A DNA stretch of 64,000 nt from Cloeon dipterum (GCF_949628265.1 NC_088790.1:23254545-23318544); one strand, 5' to 3'. Numbered from the stretch's first letter, positions 11,300-25,700 are shown. Translations and numbers: made by a program. Notes: a model not told the origin generated them from the letters alone.

Positions 11300-12420
11300 A
11301 CGGAAGGGTTGCAGCACGGAGGACCATCAACTGCTCGAGCAGCCAGTAGATGGCGACGTGATGCGGTCGGTGGGAGTGGGTGCGAGTTGCAACAAGAGAA
11401 ATTGGTGTGGTAGCTGGAGCAAAAGCAAAGTGAGGCTGCTGGCTCGCCTGGCTGCTGGCTGGCGGCTTTGAGCTTGCGTTGCGATTGGTAGTACTTGTTA
11501 GTGTCACGGGCGGAGGTGCGCGTTCGGCTAGCAGCCGTTCGGGAAAATCGAGTTTTTCGGCAGCTTACACGCGTCGGGCCGAAGCGGGCCGGGTCCAAGT
11601 GCTGCGTGAGTCGGTGCCGAACGGAGCAAATTGTGTGTTTTAGTGCGTAGACGCGCGTTGGCCATGAGATTTGAGTGCGTCTGACCATCTGCGGGCTGAC
11701 CGAGCGACCCGAGAACGACGGCTGCTCTGCTCCGGCTGCACTCTGGGGCTCTGCTACGTCCTCCAGCCATCGGTGAGTAACCACCCCCGCCCCCTCACCC
11801 CAGCCCGGCTCCCGCAGGCTTGCGGAGGCCGCCCGCCGCCCCCGGGGGCCGCCGTTGCGTGACCAGCAGCAACGCTGGCTTCGCCGAACAGAGTGGGCGG
11901 CGCCCGCCCCCGAGCCAGCCTTCCCTAAGCGCCACCTTTTCGGCCGATTCGGCCCGACGCCCACCACCCGCTCCCCAACCCCGCCGATTGCTTCAATTCA
12001 TTTTTTGATTCATGCATTTTAAATTATCGCTTCCACCTCGTAGCAGCAAATGTTTACGTTCGCGTATGCAAGAGTGGCCCAGATTCCATTTCGATTATCA
12101 ATCTGATTTGCATAAATTGAAGAAGAAAAATAATAAATGGAGCGGCAACACATGTTTTCGGAGGCGGCGAGGACGAGCCGTGCGGTGTTTTCGCTATTTT
12201 CGGAAAAGCGGCCGCGGCGGCGGATCAATGCGGAAGCGAAAAGCGGCTGCTGGATGCAGAGTGCAGAATGGTCGGTCGGTCGGTCGGTGTCGGATGAAAG
12301 TGACACGCGAGATGCATGGTACACGTAGCGTAGCCCTGGTCTCTCACTCACTCGCACGGTCTCGGGTCATGTTGTTTCTCTGTGCCTGGGTGTGGGAGGC
12401 TGCGAGTGAATTGTGCGGCC
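11300..12420 (+). promoter_or_regulatory. CpG-rich island, presumed PlexA promoter
   Basis: Base composition shifts from AT-rich to GC- and CpG-rich across about 1.1 kb. The island contains the predicted 5' UTR exon that ends at 11772 and extends into intron 1. Its right part has a GGTC tetranucleotide run near 12270-12290. No TATA box was recognised and the start site is not resolved. Assignment to PlexA rests on position and on the clean splice donor inside it. Confidence 0.45.
11500..11772 (+). other. PlexA: Predicted noncoding 5' UTR exon of PlexA (left end uncertain)
   Basis: The sequence CCATCG followed by GTGAGTAACC at 11773 is a strong splice donor at the right place for the leader of PlexA, whose first coding exon begins with a splice acceptor (TTTTTTGCAG ending at 19689) and 49 nt of untranslated sequence before the ATG. 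The left boundary is arbitrary. Transcript evidence would be needed to confirm that these two exons join. Confidence 0.45.
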
Positions 12421-14280
12421 GCATCTAAAATGGATCTTGCGGCGGGAGGAAGGGGTTTCGTTCTCGTTATGTTTCATGCACGGCACGCCGACTGAGTTTC
12501 ACCAAAATCGCCGGCCGCTCATTGCCCTGCTCCTCTCGACACGATCTAATTTTTCGCCTCGATCTCGCGGCGGCGGCGGCACCGAATTCCATTCGGTCTT
12601 TGATTTCGCCATCTTCTCTCCTCGATGCAGAATGAATCACACCGGCGTTTATCTCGGCAATATTGCAATGCCGCTTCTCGTGCAATGGAAATGAGTCGTG
12701 TCGAGCGAGAAATCAAATGATCGAATCGAAGCGAGCCAGTTGTGCAAAGCAATGCAAAGGAAAGCCAAGCTGTGCACTTTTCGCTTCTCCGAGTCGTCTG
12801 CAAAGTCGTGTTGTTTGCACAAATTACAAAAAGTGGATGGGCCGTCGAGGAAGAAGACTGCTTGCAAATGAGCTGATTCGATTAATTAAAACTGACAATC
12901 AGCACAATTACTCCCACATAGCTGCTCGATTGAAACAGCATGTTTTAGAAATCTGCGCTCTGGGAGTCCTCCATTTTATAGATTAAATCGGAACTGTCCG
13001 CGTTTTATTGTTGAAAATGATCGATTCCGTGCATTTTTATCATCTTAAACGAATCGTTTGTTTGGGTAACTCTTTCCTCAACAATGAGTATCTAAACAAC
13101 GTTTCATTAATTTTCTCGAGAAGCTCCACCTTTTCAATTATTTTTATCTAGATCTATCAACAAGTCAATCTTTGCAGCAGACCATTTCGGAAACCAACAA
13201 AGTGCAAAACCCTGGAAAATCCTAGCTGCCAATTCATAAACTAATCCAGTTAAAGCCAAAATTGACCTAGGCGGAGCACTGTAATTTGTTTAGAAAAGGA
13301 CGGTCTCTCCTCGCAGTCTGCTTTTATATCGCAAAGAGTTTCATTCATCGTTGAGAGAAAATAAAATCTATTGCCAAGAAAATATAGTCAAATTATGGAG
13401 AAAATTGGCAATTAATGCCTTTTCTTACTGTAGCAGTCGTTGTTGTACTACAATAAACAAAATAAAAACGTCATTTTTACTCCTTGATTTCGTGCCATGG
13501 TGTCACCGTAAAGAATTCCAAACAGTGTTTGTATATTGTGTGTGAGAGAGAGAAAGAATCCTTTTAAGAGCACTACGCAATCGGTAACTGATTAAAAAGA
13601 CGCCGAATGGGACGATCGTCTGTGTGCATGTGACAAGAAATGCTTCACGAAACCTTGTCGAGATAAAAATTGTTTAATTACAAACAGGAGGTCGAAGGCT
13701 AATTGCCGGCGAGGGGCCGGCACCGCTAGAATAATTGTTTCGCCAACTCGCGTTCGCGCGCGCACGAGTTACGTGCAACAGGACCAAAATTTTTTCTCAC
13801 AGCCCCGAAACCTTCATCCGCATACTCTGTCCTGTTCACACAATCATTAGAAAAATAATGCACCTTCCTCTATTCAAAACACTAGGAAATGTAAAATCAT
13901 TTCAAATTCTTCTCCTCTCGATTTGTGCAAAAATCCAGATTTTGGCACTGCCCAGCTGACAACTCAATTATGAGCGATAAGAAAAAAGCAGAAAGATATA
14001 TTTGCTTTTCCCAGGCTTGACTGCGATGCAAATCAAGGCAGTGGCTTTTCTGACCCGATCGCAGACCTCGTGATTTACACAGCGGACAAAAAATGCGAAA
14101 TCTCTGGTTATAATCCAGTGCCTGAGCGCATATTATAAAAATTTGTATCCCACAGACAGGTTCAAGGTCGCATTCCCCATGATCGGAGAAGCAGGCGTTT
14201 GCGTGTGATTGTACACACTGGCAGGCAGGCAGGCAAGGCAGCTCCTCGCCTCCCTGAACCCACCGACCGACCGCGGCCGC

Positions 14281-14285
14281 GAGAG

Positions 14286-14323
<38 letters not shown>
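14281..14323. repeat. GA microsatellite
   Basis: About 20 GA units, interrupted once by GC near the left end, inside the PlexA leader intron. GA tracts are bound by GAGA-type factors in flies, but function here is unproven. Confidence 0.85.
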
Positions 14324-14326
<3 letters not shown>

Positions 14327-14732
14327 TGTGGGCAAAGAAGTAAGGGGAGATGCACCGGCGGCTTTGACGACGACGTGGGCGCTGCTGGGGATGTGAGAAA
14401 CAGTCGCTGCGCTGCGCTCATCTGTGGGGAGAAATCGACAACCTCATCCTCCAGTGCGTGAATGGCAGTCGATTAGCGCTCAGAATTCACAGAATCCGAA
14501 GAAGGAAAAGGAGAATTTCGTCCCGTAATTACTTGGTGGTGTGCACTGACTTTAAATAATCCTAAATTTTACTTAGAAAGCAGCAAATTTCATTATACAT
14601 ACAATAGGATCGTTTAAAAGAGAATTGGCAATCATCTCGAAGATCGCAAGGAAAATAGTTACATTATTCTAGCTAAGAGATCATTAGGAGAGTTAAAAAA
14701 TTTAATTCATCATATGCGGCAGGCACCTCTGG

Positions 14733-14937
14733 CATTCAAAGCCGCCAATAAATAATGCTAGTAGCTACTTTCGATTTTAAAATTCCTATTTAACGACTAA
14801 ACGGCGATTGGCTGAACCGATTTTTGGTTTTACCTCGTCATTAGAAATATTTTTAAAATTAAATGCACAGTGGCAGGACGGAGACTTAAATCGCAGCGGA
14901 AGAATTTTGTATGTATACGGTGATGGCGACTTTGAAC
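14733..14937 (+). repeat. Partial copy of foldback repeat family B
   Basis: Contains TTCAAAGCCGCCAA at the left and ACGGCGATTGGCTGAACCGA, CAGTGGCAGGAC, AAATCGCAGCGGAA and GTATACGGTGATGGCG in the same order as the right arm of the large palindrome at 56733-57117. Most of the left arm is missing, so this is a deleted copy. It lies in the PlexA leader intron. Confidence 0.65.
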
Positions 14938-17651
14938 TCTTAAAAGCTTTCTCAAATGATAAATTGAATTCCAATTTCGAACCACTTTTAAATTGCAAAA
15001 TTAATCTTCAAATTAGATTTTAGGAAGAAACTCACAAGAAACGTAGGGAAAAATACTCAATTTGACATTTTTCATTAAATAATTACATAAATGTATCAGT
15101 AGTATTGGTGAAGAACAAATATTTGACCGTCATTGTGACAGAATGCAATCATTTAATTTAAGAAAATAACTAGCAGTAACGCATTTGATAAATAAATGTG
15201 GTTCATGGTTCAGAATTCTGAATGAAGGAATTTGCCACTCACTGATATCTCATTTTGGCTGCAAATTCGCCCTTTCTCGCGTGCCTCATTAATTTTGACG
15301 AGTGTATTTGACATTCGTGAGAACAAACAATGATGACGGTTGTGACGCAAGATTGAAATAGCGTTTCCCCTAGTCACTGCTTCATAATGTATGCCGCAGA
15401 ACATTTTGTAGGAATTTTCTCTGTAAGCGGCAGTTCAAATGCCTGATATTATAGACGGCTGTTTTTCACGCCCCGCAAGCGAGCGGTGTCAAAGCTCCTG
15501 CGCTCTTTGCAAATTCTTCCGGCGGCCGGCTTGCAAGCTCAGCAGCCGTCATTTTGCGTCTAGTCATTTGATTAGGTCGTAATTAGAGCTTTGTTGGTTT
15601 GTTAAGCCCGAGTTAAGACGTGCCGGGGGCCGGCCGGCCGGCCCGATTGATATTCTGTCGAAAGCCTTTATTGGGGCTCATTATTGCTCGTTGCCAGCCC
15701 CGGCTCGCTGCTCTCTCGGCTCGAGTTTCGCGCGCGCACTTGTGCGACTTCCAAAGCCCTTGTGCACATCGCTGCAGATTAGTCAAAACAAGAGGCGCGC
15801 CCGGCTCGTCGGCAGCCCTACAAAAGATGCACTCGTTAGCGCAGCGTTTTTTTTCTCCGAAATTACGTAACCCGAACTGGCTGCTTTGTCTCGTCACTCG
15901 CATTGCACCGCCAGGCGACGAATCAGTGATTGCATTGTCCACAGTGATTGGATCATTCCCTCGACTGTTTCAATTAGCCATTTATCAGCTGTCCCAATGT
16001 AGGAATCAACAGGCGCGGAAAAATACAAAGCAGTTGTTACTTTGGCGCATACCGGGGCTTCGTCCGATTTTGGAGGCCTGAGATATGAGATTAGATAATA
16101 TGCTCGACCACCTCTTGTGGGATGACCCTCGTCATTTGCTTTTTCAACTTAGCTTGGCTGGTTGTTTGGTAATTCAAATATGTGACAAGGAGTTCCACTT
16201 AGACAGAGAAATTGAGAAAATACTTTTTAGTTAATTGATTGTAAAAAAATGAATGTTGCCGTCACCTACAATTTGACTCATAAAAATCAAACGTGACGAA
16301 ACAGTCGTGATTAAATGCATATTAAATATATATACACATGCCAACATTGCAAACTGGCTGTTTCTCACAACTTAAAAATGCGAAAATTATTTTCGACAAG
16401 CGTTTTTTAGAGAACAGAGAAACAGCGAAGCACGGTTTCTTTTCTACCCTACCGGCGACACTTGTCGGGGAGGAAAGTAATTATTTCAAAGGTGCATTTC
16501 CAGGAGAGTGTCATTATCTTTACAGTCGCAAAGTACGTTTCATCAGGAGTGCTTGACGCACTGCAGAATTTTTCACGGCAAATAATTTCAGACGACGTGC
16601 AAGTATGTATGTCTCTTTAATGAAGTCTTCCATTTATCCTTTAAAGCACCGCTACGTCATGTACTAGATTCTCGTGAATGCAGAATATAAAATTCCCATC
16701 CAGATGATGATTAGCGCTATACGACATATCATTAGCGTTGCCTTTTAATTTTCGCTGAGTTGTCAATCTCAATTAGTAAATTTTTTCATCATCTTTTTGC
16801 AAATTTGAGATATTTTGAATGGCTTTAATATGCCTTTTTAAAACCTCCAATTGAAGTTGATGTGTAGCTGGTATCTGACAGATTAATTAAGTAACAATGT
16901 TTGAGGAAACAACCCAGTGCAGTACACGTCATTCCTCTAAAAACCTGGGGGGTTTGGCCTTCCACAAAAATGTATAAATCCAAACACAAATGAAACGCCA
17001 GACTAGCTTCTGTCTGACAGCCCGTACTTGGAATTCTTCGTTTTTTATTTATTTGTATTGTTGACACATTGGACACGCTATTGAACTCGTGTCGGAGGGA
17101 CGAGATGTGAAACTTAAAATATTACGCCTGGCAAAGAGAAGCCTTGATGCGGCAACTGGCATACATAACTGTGCGCGGCCAATTTGCACAGGAAGTCGCT
17201 TTCGGATCCTGGTCGGTGCACCTGAGGAAGGGCGTCAAAAACGTGAGCCCAATTACTAACAATTCCTCGCCTCTGATTACACGAGAACGCAGTCAAATGA
17301 GTGAGCCGAGCCAGCCTTCGAGTTTGACCCGAGGCGCTTGAGATGCGTTCTTTACTTTCTGTTCAGAAAGAGAGAAAAATCAAATCACACAACGTGTTAT
17401 GGGCCGGGTTGTACAAAGATCGATCACGCCGGAGCTCAAGAAAGACGCAAGGTCGCGACCGACTGAGTGAGTGAAGGGGCCCTCCCGTTTTATTTGCTCC
17501 TTTATTACTGTTCACCGGCCTTCAACAATCATCATCATCTCTCTCACGCCACACAGGAATCGGAATCGGACGCAAAAAAGTGAAATCTCAATCGGCTTAA
17601 CGAGGAATTAATACGGCCCGCCACCGTTCCATTTTTCACGATAATTTCGCC

Positions 17652-17688
<37 letters not shown>

Positions 17689-17697
17689 CGTCGTCGT
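17652..17697. repeat. CCG/TCG trinucleotide run
   Basis: Roughly a dozen CCG units followed by several TCG units, within a CpG-rich patch of the PlexA leader intron. It is noncoding in the supported gene model. Confidence 0.8.
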
Positions 17698-19738
17698 GTC
17701 AATTACTTTGCGGTGCACATAGAAAGTTTATTGCGGGCAATTGTGAGCGAGGATGCTGCTGCTGTATCGGGAATGCGGCAGAAAGTTCGTGCAAACAATT
17801 ACAATGTCCACGTCGAGCTGAGCGACTTTATGATAGTTATTGTCCCTTTTCCGGCGCCTCGAACCTCAAACGCAAAAAAAATAATTGAGGAGCACTTTCT
17901 TTTCGGCGGTCGCGTCGTAAATTTCTGCTCGGTGGCTGTTGAATATTCTCATTAACAAGGAAAAGCATGTTAATTCAATCTTCTATACATGCGGGCTGCA
18001 CCGGTTCATTTTGTTTGCTCTGTAACAGAACACAATGATGCTCACAGTTAACAGTTGAAGATTCAGGATGAGGGGACAGGGCTGTGGAGCGTCTATCAAG
18101 TCAAAAAATGATTGAGCTATTTTTTCATTCATCAATTCATTTCAAAAAATTGTATTTAGCCTTAAGGAAGACAGCAAATTCAGACAAAATTTCAGTAAAG
18201 ACGAATTAATTGTGAATGAAATCTTTATTATACACCAAATGTGTACAACAGATGAATTTATTGTAAGATAGAAATTTAACATTTTTAACTCTTAGCGTAA
18301 GAAACCAGATATATTATTGAAAAACAACGGGTGGTGTGAAAACGCAACTCTGTATAGCGAGTGTCCCGATTTTGCATTTTTGATTGTAAACTCTAGGGAA
18401 AACGATCGAAAATCTCCTGCCTGCCACCCCCATGCGGTGCAGGGAACAAATTCAAACTGAAATTACACACATTGTCAGAGGGAATAAGTTCCACTTGAGC
18501 ATGTCGCTCCCAGCCTAAAAACAGTCAACCCCTGGGAGGGCGCAAAAAAGTGAACAGATGTTTGCAATAAGCTCCATCACAGCGTGGACGAACTAAAAAT
18601 GCCGCGACACCCCTTCCACCCCCAGGAGATTAAACCACCCTAAAGCATCGCTAGCTGTAAAATCTACTCTCGTGTCTCGCATTCTATTATGTAATACTCA
18701 GCATTTTTTACCAATTACGTCAAGCAAAAAAATTAATACAGATGATGAAACTGATTTCCGCTTTGATTTCTGTACCTTGGCAGGAAACTTGACAAAGTGT
18801 TGGCGTAACTTTTCTCTAAGGAGAATGATTTTCAGCTCAGCAGCGCAATAGCCGCCATTCCAAGAACTCGCTCAGGACGATATGGGTTCTCCTCGAATCA
18901 CGCAATTAAATTTCGATTTAGACTTTAGACCACATGTGGGTACTTAATTTTCTTCATTTACCTCTTCTTCTTTAATAAACATTTCTCGCGTGACAGTGGT
19001 CTGGAAACCATCTATTAATTTGATTTACCTTTTTCTTCTTAAAATTAGTCGTTTAAATTGAGAAATTATTATGAAAGTACATTTTCGGCTCTCCCGAGCC
19101 CGAGAAACCCACTCATTATACCGCTGTGCGCTGTGCATATTTAGAGAGCTTTCAATCAGTTTTGCGGGGGAAACGTTAACAAATATTTAAATCAAGGTAA
19201 TATAGACCTGTGAAGGTTTTAAACCACCTGAAATTTTTAAAAGAATATTTTTCCACATTTGAAACTGCAAGAATCCTGATTATATTTAAGCTATTTTAGT
19301 GGATTCCTAAAATTCCTATGCGGTAAAGGCGGTTTGATAAAATGATTTACGTGTATAATTGTCCAAATGAATAAAGAGAAAGCATTAAAGTCGAGGCTTT
19401 AACTCTCCTGTCGCCAGATTTTTTCGCTGTAGGTGGTTAACTGCATTTTTACGAATTTAGTCCGCAGAAAAATATTGTGGACAATTTTGTATTTAAATTG
19501 AAGTGTGTCTCTTTGGGCTCTCTAATTGAGAAATAAAATGCTGAAATATATTCTCGCGGATATTTTCGTTGCAACCCTGAAGAGAATGTCCCACCTGTCG
19601 GGCCAATTACCCCACCCCGAATCCCAACTCTCTTAGTCACACCTTAAATTCGGTCTCTAATCCTGGGGAAATTCCCCTCTTTTTTGCAGATTGAAGAGAT
19701 AACTGATGTCGTGATCAGCTAGAGGAGCGACATTAAAG

Positions 19739-22700
19739 ATGCATCCCGCGGACGGGGGCACGCTGCTGCTGCGGACGGCGCTTGTCGTGGCGGTAGCGCT
19801 GGTGGCGCGCTGCTCGGCCGGCGGCATCGTGCGCACCTTTACAGATGAGGCCACCGAGAAGTTCAACCACATGGTCGTGGACAAAAACACGGGCCGTGTG
19901 TTCGTTGGCGCCGTCAACCGGCTGTACCAGCTGTCGCCGGAGCTGGAGCTGGTCATGAGCGAGATCACCGGGCCGTTCGAAGACTCGCCCGACTGCTCCG
20001 TGCTCGACTGCCCACCCAACGTCGTCAAAAAATTCACGGACAACGTCAACAAGGCGCTTGTCATCGACTACAGCACCACCAGGCTCATCAGCTGCGGCAG
20101 TCTCTTGCAGGTACGTGTTTCCTTATCCTTATGCTATTCGGAAAAATTGGCAGGCTCTGAAAAAATGTTTGAGACCTTCAAATAAAAAAGTGAAGCTTTC
20201 CTGTGTCAGTTGAGTCCAGATGCTTAAAGACAATGTGCATTGTTTGAAGTTTAAAGTTGCTAAATGCGGTGGTTTTGTTGTTGCAGGGAATCTGCTCAGT
20301 GCGCAATCTGCACAACATCTCGGACGTGCAGATGCGGGTGAAGGAGGCGGTGGTGGCCAACAACTCGACGGCGTCGACGGTGGCGTTCGTGGCGCCAGGC
20401 CCGCCGAACCCGCCGGTGAGCCAGGTGCTGTACGTTGGTGTGACGTACACTGGCAACTCGCCGTACAGGTCGGAGGTGCCGGCCGTGTCGAGCCGCAGCC
20501 TGGAGCGCGACCGAATGTTCAACATCGCGCAGACGGCGGTGACCACGGGCACGCGAATGTTTGTCAACTCGCTGGCCCGCGAGCGCTACCCGATCAACTA
20601 CATTTACGGCTTCAGCTCGGAAGGCTTCAGCTACTTTTTAACCACACAGATGCGCTCGACGTCGCCTTCGCCGACCGTCTTCATCTCGAAGTTGGTGCGC
20701 GTATGCCACGACGATGAGAACTACTACTCGTACACAGAGATCCCGCTCGTGTGCACCTCAACTAACGAGAAAATCGACTACAATCTGGTGCAGGCCGGGT
20801 ACGTCGGCAAACCTGGCTCGGACCTCGCCTCGGCGCTTGGCATCACCGCGCAGGACGACGTCCTCTTTGCCGTCTTCTCAGAGAGCGATAAGACAGAGGG
20901 TGACACTTCCATGAAGCCTAGCCAGTCGAGCGCCCTCTGCGTCTACTCGCTCAAGGACATCCGCCGCAAGTTCATGACCAACATCAAGAACTGCTTCAAC
21001 GGACAGGGCAGCCGCGGCCTCGACTTCATCTCGCCCAGCCACACCTGCATCCTCACCGTAAGTACTCTTTCTATTTTGTCTCTAGCTTCTTCAAAATCAG
21101 CGCCTTTCTTGACTTTCAAGACTGGAAATTTTGCTAAATATTGAATTTAAAATAGGTCTTGTCTAAGGTGCTGCAAACGAATCCTTAAATTTGATTTTTT
21201 TCCCTCATTCTTCCTACATGTTTGAGAAATTGGTCGCTTGATTTATATGTATTGACCAACAAAATATAATATACAAATTTTGAGACATTGCGCTACAAAT
21301 ATAGTGTAATACACAAAAGTAATCGCTCATGGTTTCAAAAACCACTATCAACTGACAATGAGACAAATAACTTTGTTAGGTAATTAAACTCCCTGATGAC
21401 AACATTTCTATAGGTTTTTTCCAATTAATTTTCGGAATTCAAGTTTTATAATAAAATTGTGAAACATCATTTTATATTTACACATGAAAAATGCTTTTTA
21501 ATATTTGAAAGAGCTCTAATTACCCAGGTTGCCGTTTAAATTTTTTGAATTTCTGAGAAAATCGGCTCAAAATTTGGCATGTTTTTAAGTTGATTGGGCG
21601 GTGGGCGCTGTCTCCTAATTAGTAACTAGTGAGAATTTTCCGTCAGGAGAATTTTCCTCGTAAATCGCACACCGTTGGGTAGATTGCGACAAGAGGAATC
21701 GAAATCAAGTGGAAAATCATTGCAAAATTGTATTTTTCGAGAACATTGGCTAAATCTGAAATGAAACTATTACATAATCGGTCCTGATTTAATTACATTG
21801 CACATCATGAAGATATTTACTGTTGCTTAATTTCACAAACAATTATGTATCTCAATGAACAAATAATACTCTTTGTCCTGGTCCGGCAAAATTGCGTAAC
21901 TTTCAACAACCAAACGCGAATTTCCTTGTTGCAACAAAAGGTCAACAATCTATTCGACAATGAAAATTTGGGTGTTTGTTGAACGTTGCGCAATTTTGCC
22001 GGGACCAGGAGGGTATAAAAAACTTCAATAGCCAGCTTAGGGGTCAGATTTATTTTTTTTTTAATTCAGAGAAAATTTTGCAAGCAGGGCAGCATCATTG
22101 TGCTAAACTGTAGTACAAGTCTTGCAATAGCCAACAATGCAAAATGTTCTCAATTGTTGACCTTAAAATCACCACTTCAAAACAACGCCTGCATCATTTG
22201 AGGATGAACTATTTATTTTTACCTGCATTTGCCTGTCCAAAATTTGGGATTATTTTTAACATTACTTATCTAAACACACTCTTTGATTAGTCCAACAATT
22301 GATTTTAACAGCTTTTTCCACTGCAATTAAAAACAAAATCTGGAGGTGGTTTGCTTTTTATTTTCTGCTAGTTGAAACAAAATAAAATCACACTTTTAAT
22401 ATAATATATTATCATGCTCAATTAAATTTTAAATATCAGCAGGATATTAAAATTTGTAAATAAAATCGAATTAATTGATAACAAAAAAGCCAATTATAAA
22501 ACTCATTTCCTTTATTCTGCGGTCAAATTTGTTCAAATTACTAGAATTTATGAATAAAAACTTTTGTGCCTTGTTTCATCATCTTGTTCAAATTGAAGTG
22601 ACAGTGAATTCTGGTAATAGTTTTAAATTGTCCCCATTCTTTGTGGCACAAGACATGATGCGATTTGTTTCGTCTCGTTGCGCAGCTGTTTTTAGCTCTA

Positions 22701-25700
22701 ATTCCACTTTAGTCGCACCACCCATCCATTTCAATTTAAAGATGGTACGCCCAAGTACGGCCAAATATTGCCTTGCGCCTTATCATTTATTCCGACTGTA
22801 AACATTTGTCACAGTTAAAACATCAAGGCATCAAGGGCCTCGATTTGAGCGCTGCCGCGCGACCGCGCGCACTGGACTCGATTCATTGACCCCGCGATTG
22901 TGACGCGCTGGATTCCTTTCGGCTGCGTTATCTGGATGGCATATTTTTCGGAAATAAATTCATAATTATTACAACAGAACCATTCGGTATTGCTGCTGGA
23001 AGTTACTTGTTGATGCGGCCACCGACGAGATTTAAATTCAAACTCGGACACGAATAAATAAAGCCGCGCGGGCGGGTGTTGATAAGCTGGGAAATTTCAT
23101 CCATTGTCGGCGGCGGGCCCGCGCTGACCGGCCAAGTTAATTTGGTCGCCAGCCAGCTGATCGATATGAATAACCGGAAAAGGCTATTTTCCCTCTTGCT
23201 TTGATAAGCGCGTGTTTTTTCTGCACTACGATCAAATGTTGAATGCGACGCAGCAGCACCTCAACAAGTTTCCATTGCTCCGCAAGTGAGATAAACAAGC
23301 AGCAGTTTTGTCGGGTGGAAAAGGGAGCCGAGCCGTGGATTTGGCCGTTCGAAAAAGTGCAAGGAAAGTGCAGCGGAAGGGCGGGGGGTGGAAGGGCCGG
23401 AGAGCGGGCTGAAAATTCCTTGCATGCGTCGCACGCAGGCAGGCAGGCAGCCCTCCTCCCTACTCACGTTCCCACATTTCGGAGAGGGCGGCAGTCGGGT
23501 GGGCAGGGGGTGTGTTGGGGTTGGCTGGCAGTATTGATCGGCGCTACCTTGCCTTGCTTGCTGCTTGCTTGTGTGTCTGCAGCCAACAGAACGCCACCCG
23601 CCTGCCTGCCCGCCCGCCGACCAACTTGTGCTCGCTCGCTCGCTGCTCATTCATTCAACCCTCGAACGCATGCAGCCAGCCAGCCGTTTTGTGTGTTGCA
23701 TTTCGGGCCCGCTTGTTTTTGCACACGCGGATCCGGGCATCCGACCCTTTCATTATTCAGCAACCGCTTTTTTTACCCTCGCCGTACTCGAGGCCTGGCG
23801 TTAAATGAATGGATTGTCTAGCCGCTAAAACGGGAAATGAGCCACTCAGCCGTGAAGCAAGTGCAATAGAAAAGGAGAGCACGCTGTAAAAAGCGGCCAC
23901 GAGACAGGGGGAGGATGCATTTCGCTCACGACTCCAGACGCAAATTCGCACTATTGTGCTTGCAAGAAGATGGGCTTCAAGAGGGGATTTTTTCCCGTGG
24001 TGATTAACATTGGGAAACTCTATTTACAGTAGAAAGGAGACAGACACAGGGTTTCTGTTTACATCATTTCGAGACTGCTTGTCACTGATTATATAACAGA
24101 GAAGCTCGAACGCAATATTAGAGGCACAAGTGTGGACAGATTTAAAAAAACTGTTTCCTAACCGTCTCATCAAAACAGCCAAACAAGGAAAACTAACTTT
24201 TAAGTGGAATCATGCGTACAAGCTCTGGAAAAATATTTTTTTATACCATTTTCTTTTAATTGGACGTAAGAAAATATTTATTTCAAAAGACATATCGAGA
24301 CAAGACGACTAGAAAGTAGTCTAAAAACAGTGCAAATTCACGAGTAAAGTGCCTGATTTTATTGCTTTAATTATATTTTGCCATTTTAGAGATCAATTGT
24401 TCGAAAACTGTGTTCAGCTAGGCTCAACTCAATTGTTAGGAGAAATCGGGGCCACAATATTTGCGAGTTTCTCGCGCTTTTATCGGCAAAATGGAAAGCA
24501 AAGCCCACTATTTTTCCGGCGATAAGCATAAGCAAGGACTCTATATATACAAACAATTTTTGCAATGGCAACGCCGCTGCTCGATTTATGAAAAATCGTC
24601 GCCGCACTGCTGGAATGATGTGTGAAATTTAATACGCCGGCTGGACAAACGTGTGACATGCCTGTGGTACTTCGGGCGGGGTCAAATGAAGGAGCCCGTG
24701 CGCACACATCAGACTGAAATAATTATAGGTGGGAGAGAGAAAAAATCGTCCGTCGGTAGGGCGCATGCAAGAGAGAGAAAAAGAAAGAAACGCTTTTCCT
24801 CTTGAAACCGTGCGCCGAGCCAGCTAACTAAGCGCCACACTGCCGCCATTCAGGCGTGCAAATGACCAGAAACGACAGGCGCGGCTTTTGCAGAGGCGCA
24901 GAGTACGACTTTTCAGTCTGATCAAAATCGAATCAGAAGCGTGATTTACGAATGGAACGGGAAAAACTGGGGTGGACGCTAGAGTGTAGTAGTAATGTTT
25001 TTTTTCTCTTCAGGCCTTTGAGGTTTTACTCGGAAACCATTTATTCAGGCTCAGGTAACCGAATATCAAATTTTAAAAGTCGTTGGGAATTCAGGGAAAT
25101 TGTTTTTTGCTTGCTATTAAGATCCTAATGCTGAGCGAAATCAGATTTCATGCTTCCTCTTAAGGAGAAAATCCTCCCCAAGCCATAAATTTTTAGACGA
25201 GGAGGAACTAAAAATCATATTTAACTGCCCTGTAAAAGCCTTGAGAAGCTCTACGTTATTTTGATATTTTAAATCCTTTTGTTGTAGAAATGATGTTTCT
25301 AATTTTCAAACGAATCTTTCCCTCGGTTACATCAAAGAACATTATGTCAATTAAAACGTTAATCATTTATTCAACGATAAGCTTTGTGGCTTGTATGATA
25401 TTTGCGGTTAGTCATTGTCGCGTGAAGAAAAGCAGCGCCGCGTGTGATTCAGTCATTTCGCGAAATTAGCTCTGTAAATTTGCGTGCGCAATTCCGCGGA
25501 AATTTAACGTTTGGGGTTTTAGAGTGAATGGGCCAGCCCAGCTTGATCAAAGAACGAGAAGTGAATTATGATGCGTGCGGCATTGTTCGCTGAATCGCTC
25601 CCCCTGCCCTCGCAGCAACCGAAAACGAGGAGGAATTTGCGGTGATTTTTGCAGCCGAGCCGGGCGTAATTACCGCGGATGAACCGGGCGCGTAATACAA

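Larger units (their letters stand above)
11773..19689 (+). other. PlexA leader intron (about 7.9 kb)
   Basis: Runs from the donor at 11773 to the acceptor before the first coding exon. It contains no supported coding exon. It does hold a GA microsatellite (14281-14323), a CCG/CGT run (17652-17697), one arm of a foldback repeat (14733-14937) and CpG-rich islands near 15.47-15.75 kb and 17.4-17.7 kb separated by AT-rich DNA. Long first introns of guidance receptors often carry enhancers, but none can be identified here by eye. Confidence 0.45.

Noticed and set aside
11149..11967. 272-codon minus-strand open frame antisense to the PlexA leader exon
   Set aside because: It crosses a GC-rich island in which stops are rare by composition, has no family motif and ends in an AT-rich low-complexity tail; it overlaps the predicted PlexA promoter and leader exon.
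14808..15023. 71-codon frame starting at the partial foldback
   Set aside because: The frame lies mainly within a dispersed repeat arm, so coding is unlikely.
15620..16081. 153-codon plus-strand frame in the PlexA leader intron
   Set aside because: It lies in a CpG-rich patch, has no motif and is open on the other strand as well.
23243..23821. 192-codon plus-strand frame in the PlexA semaphorin intron
   Set aside because: Composition is driven by CpG-rich simple repeats (AGGC, CTCG); there is no motif, and other frames and the opposite strand are equally open.
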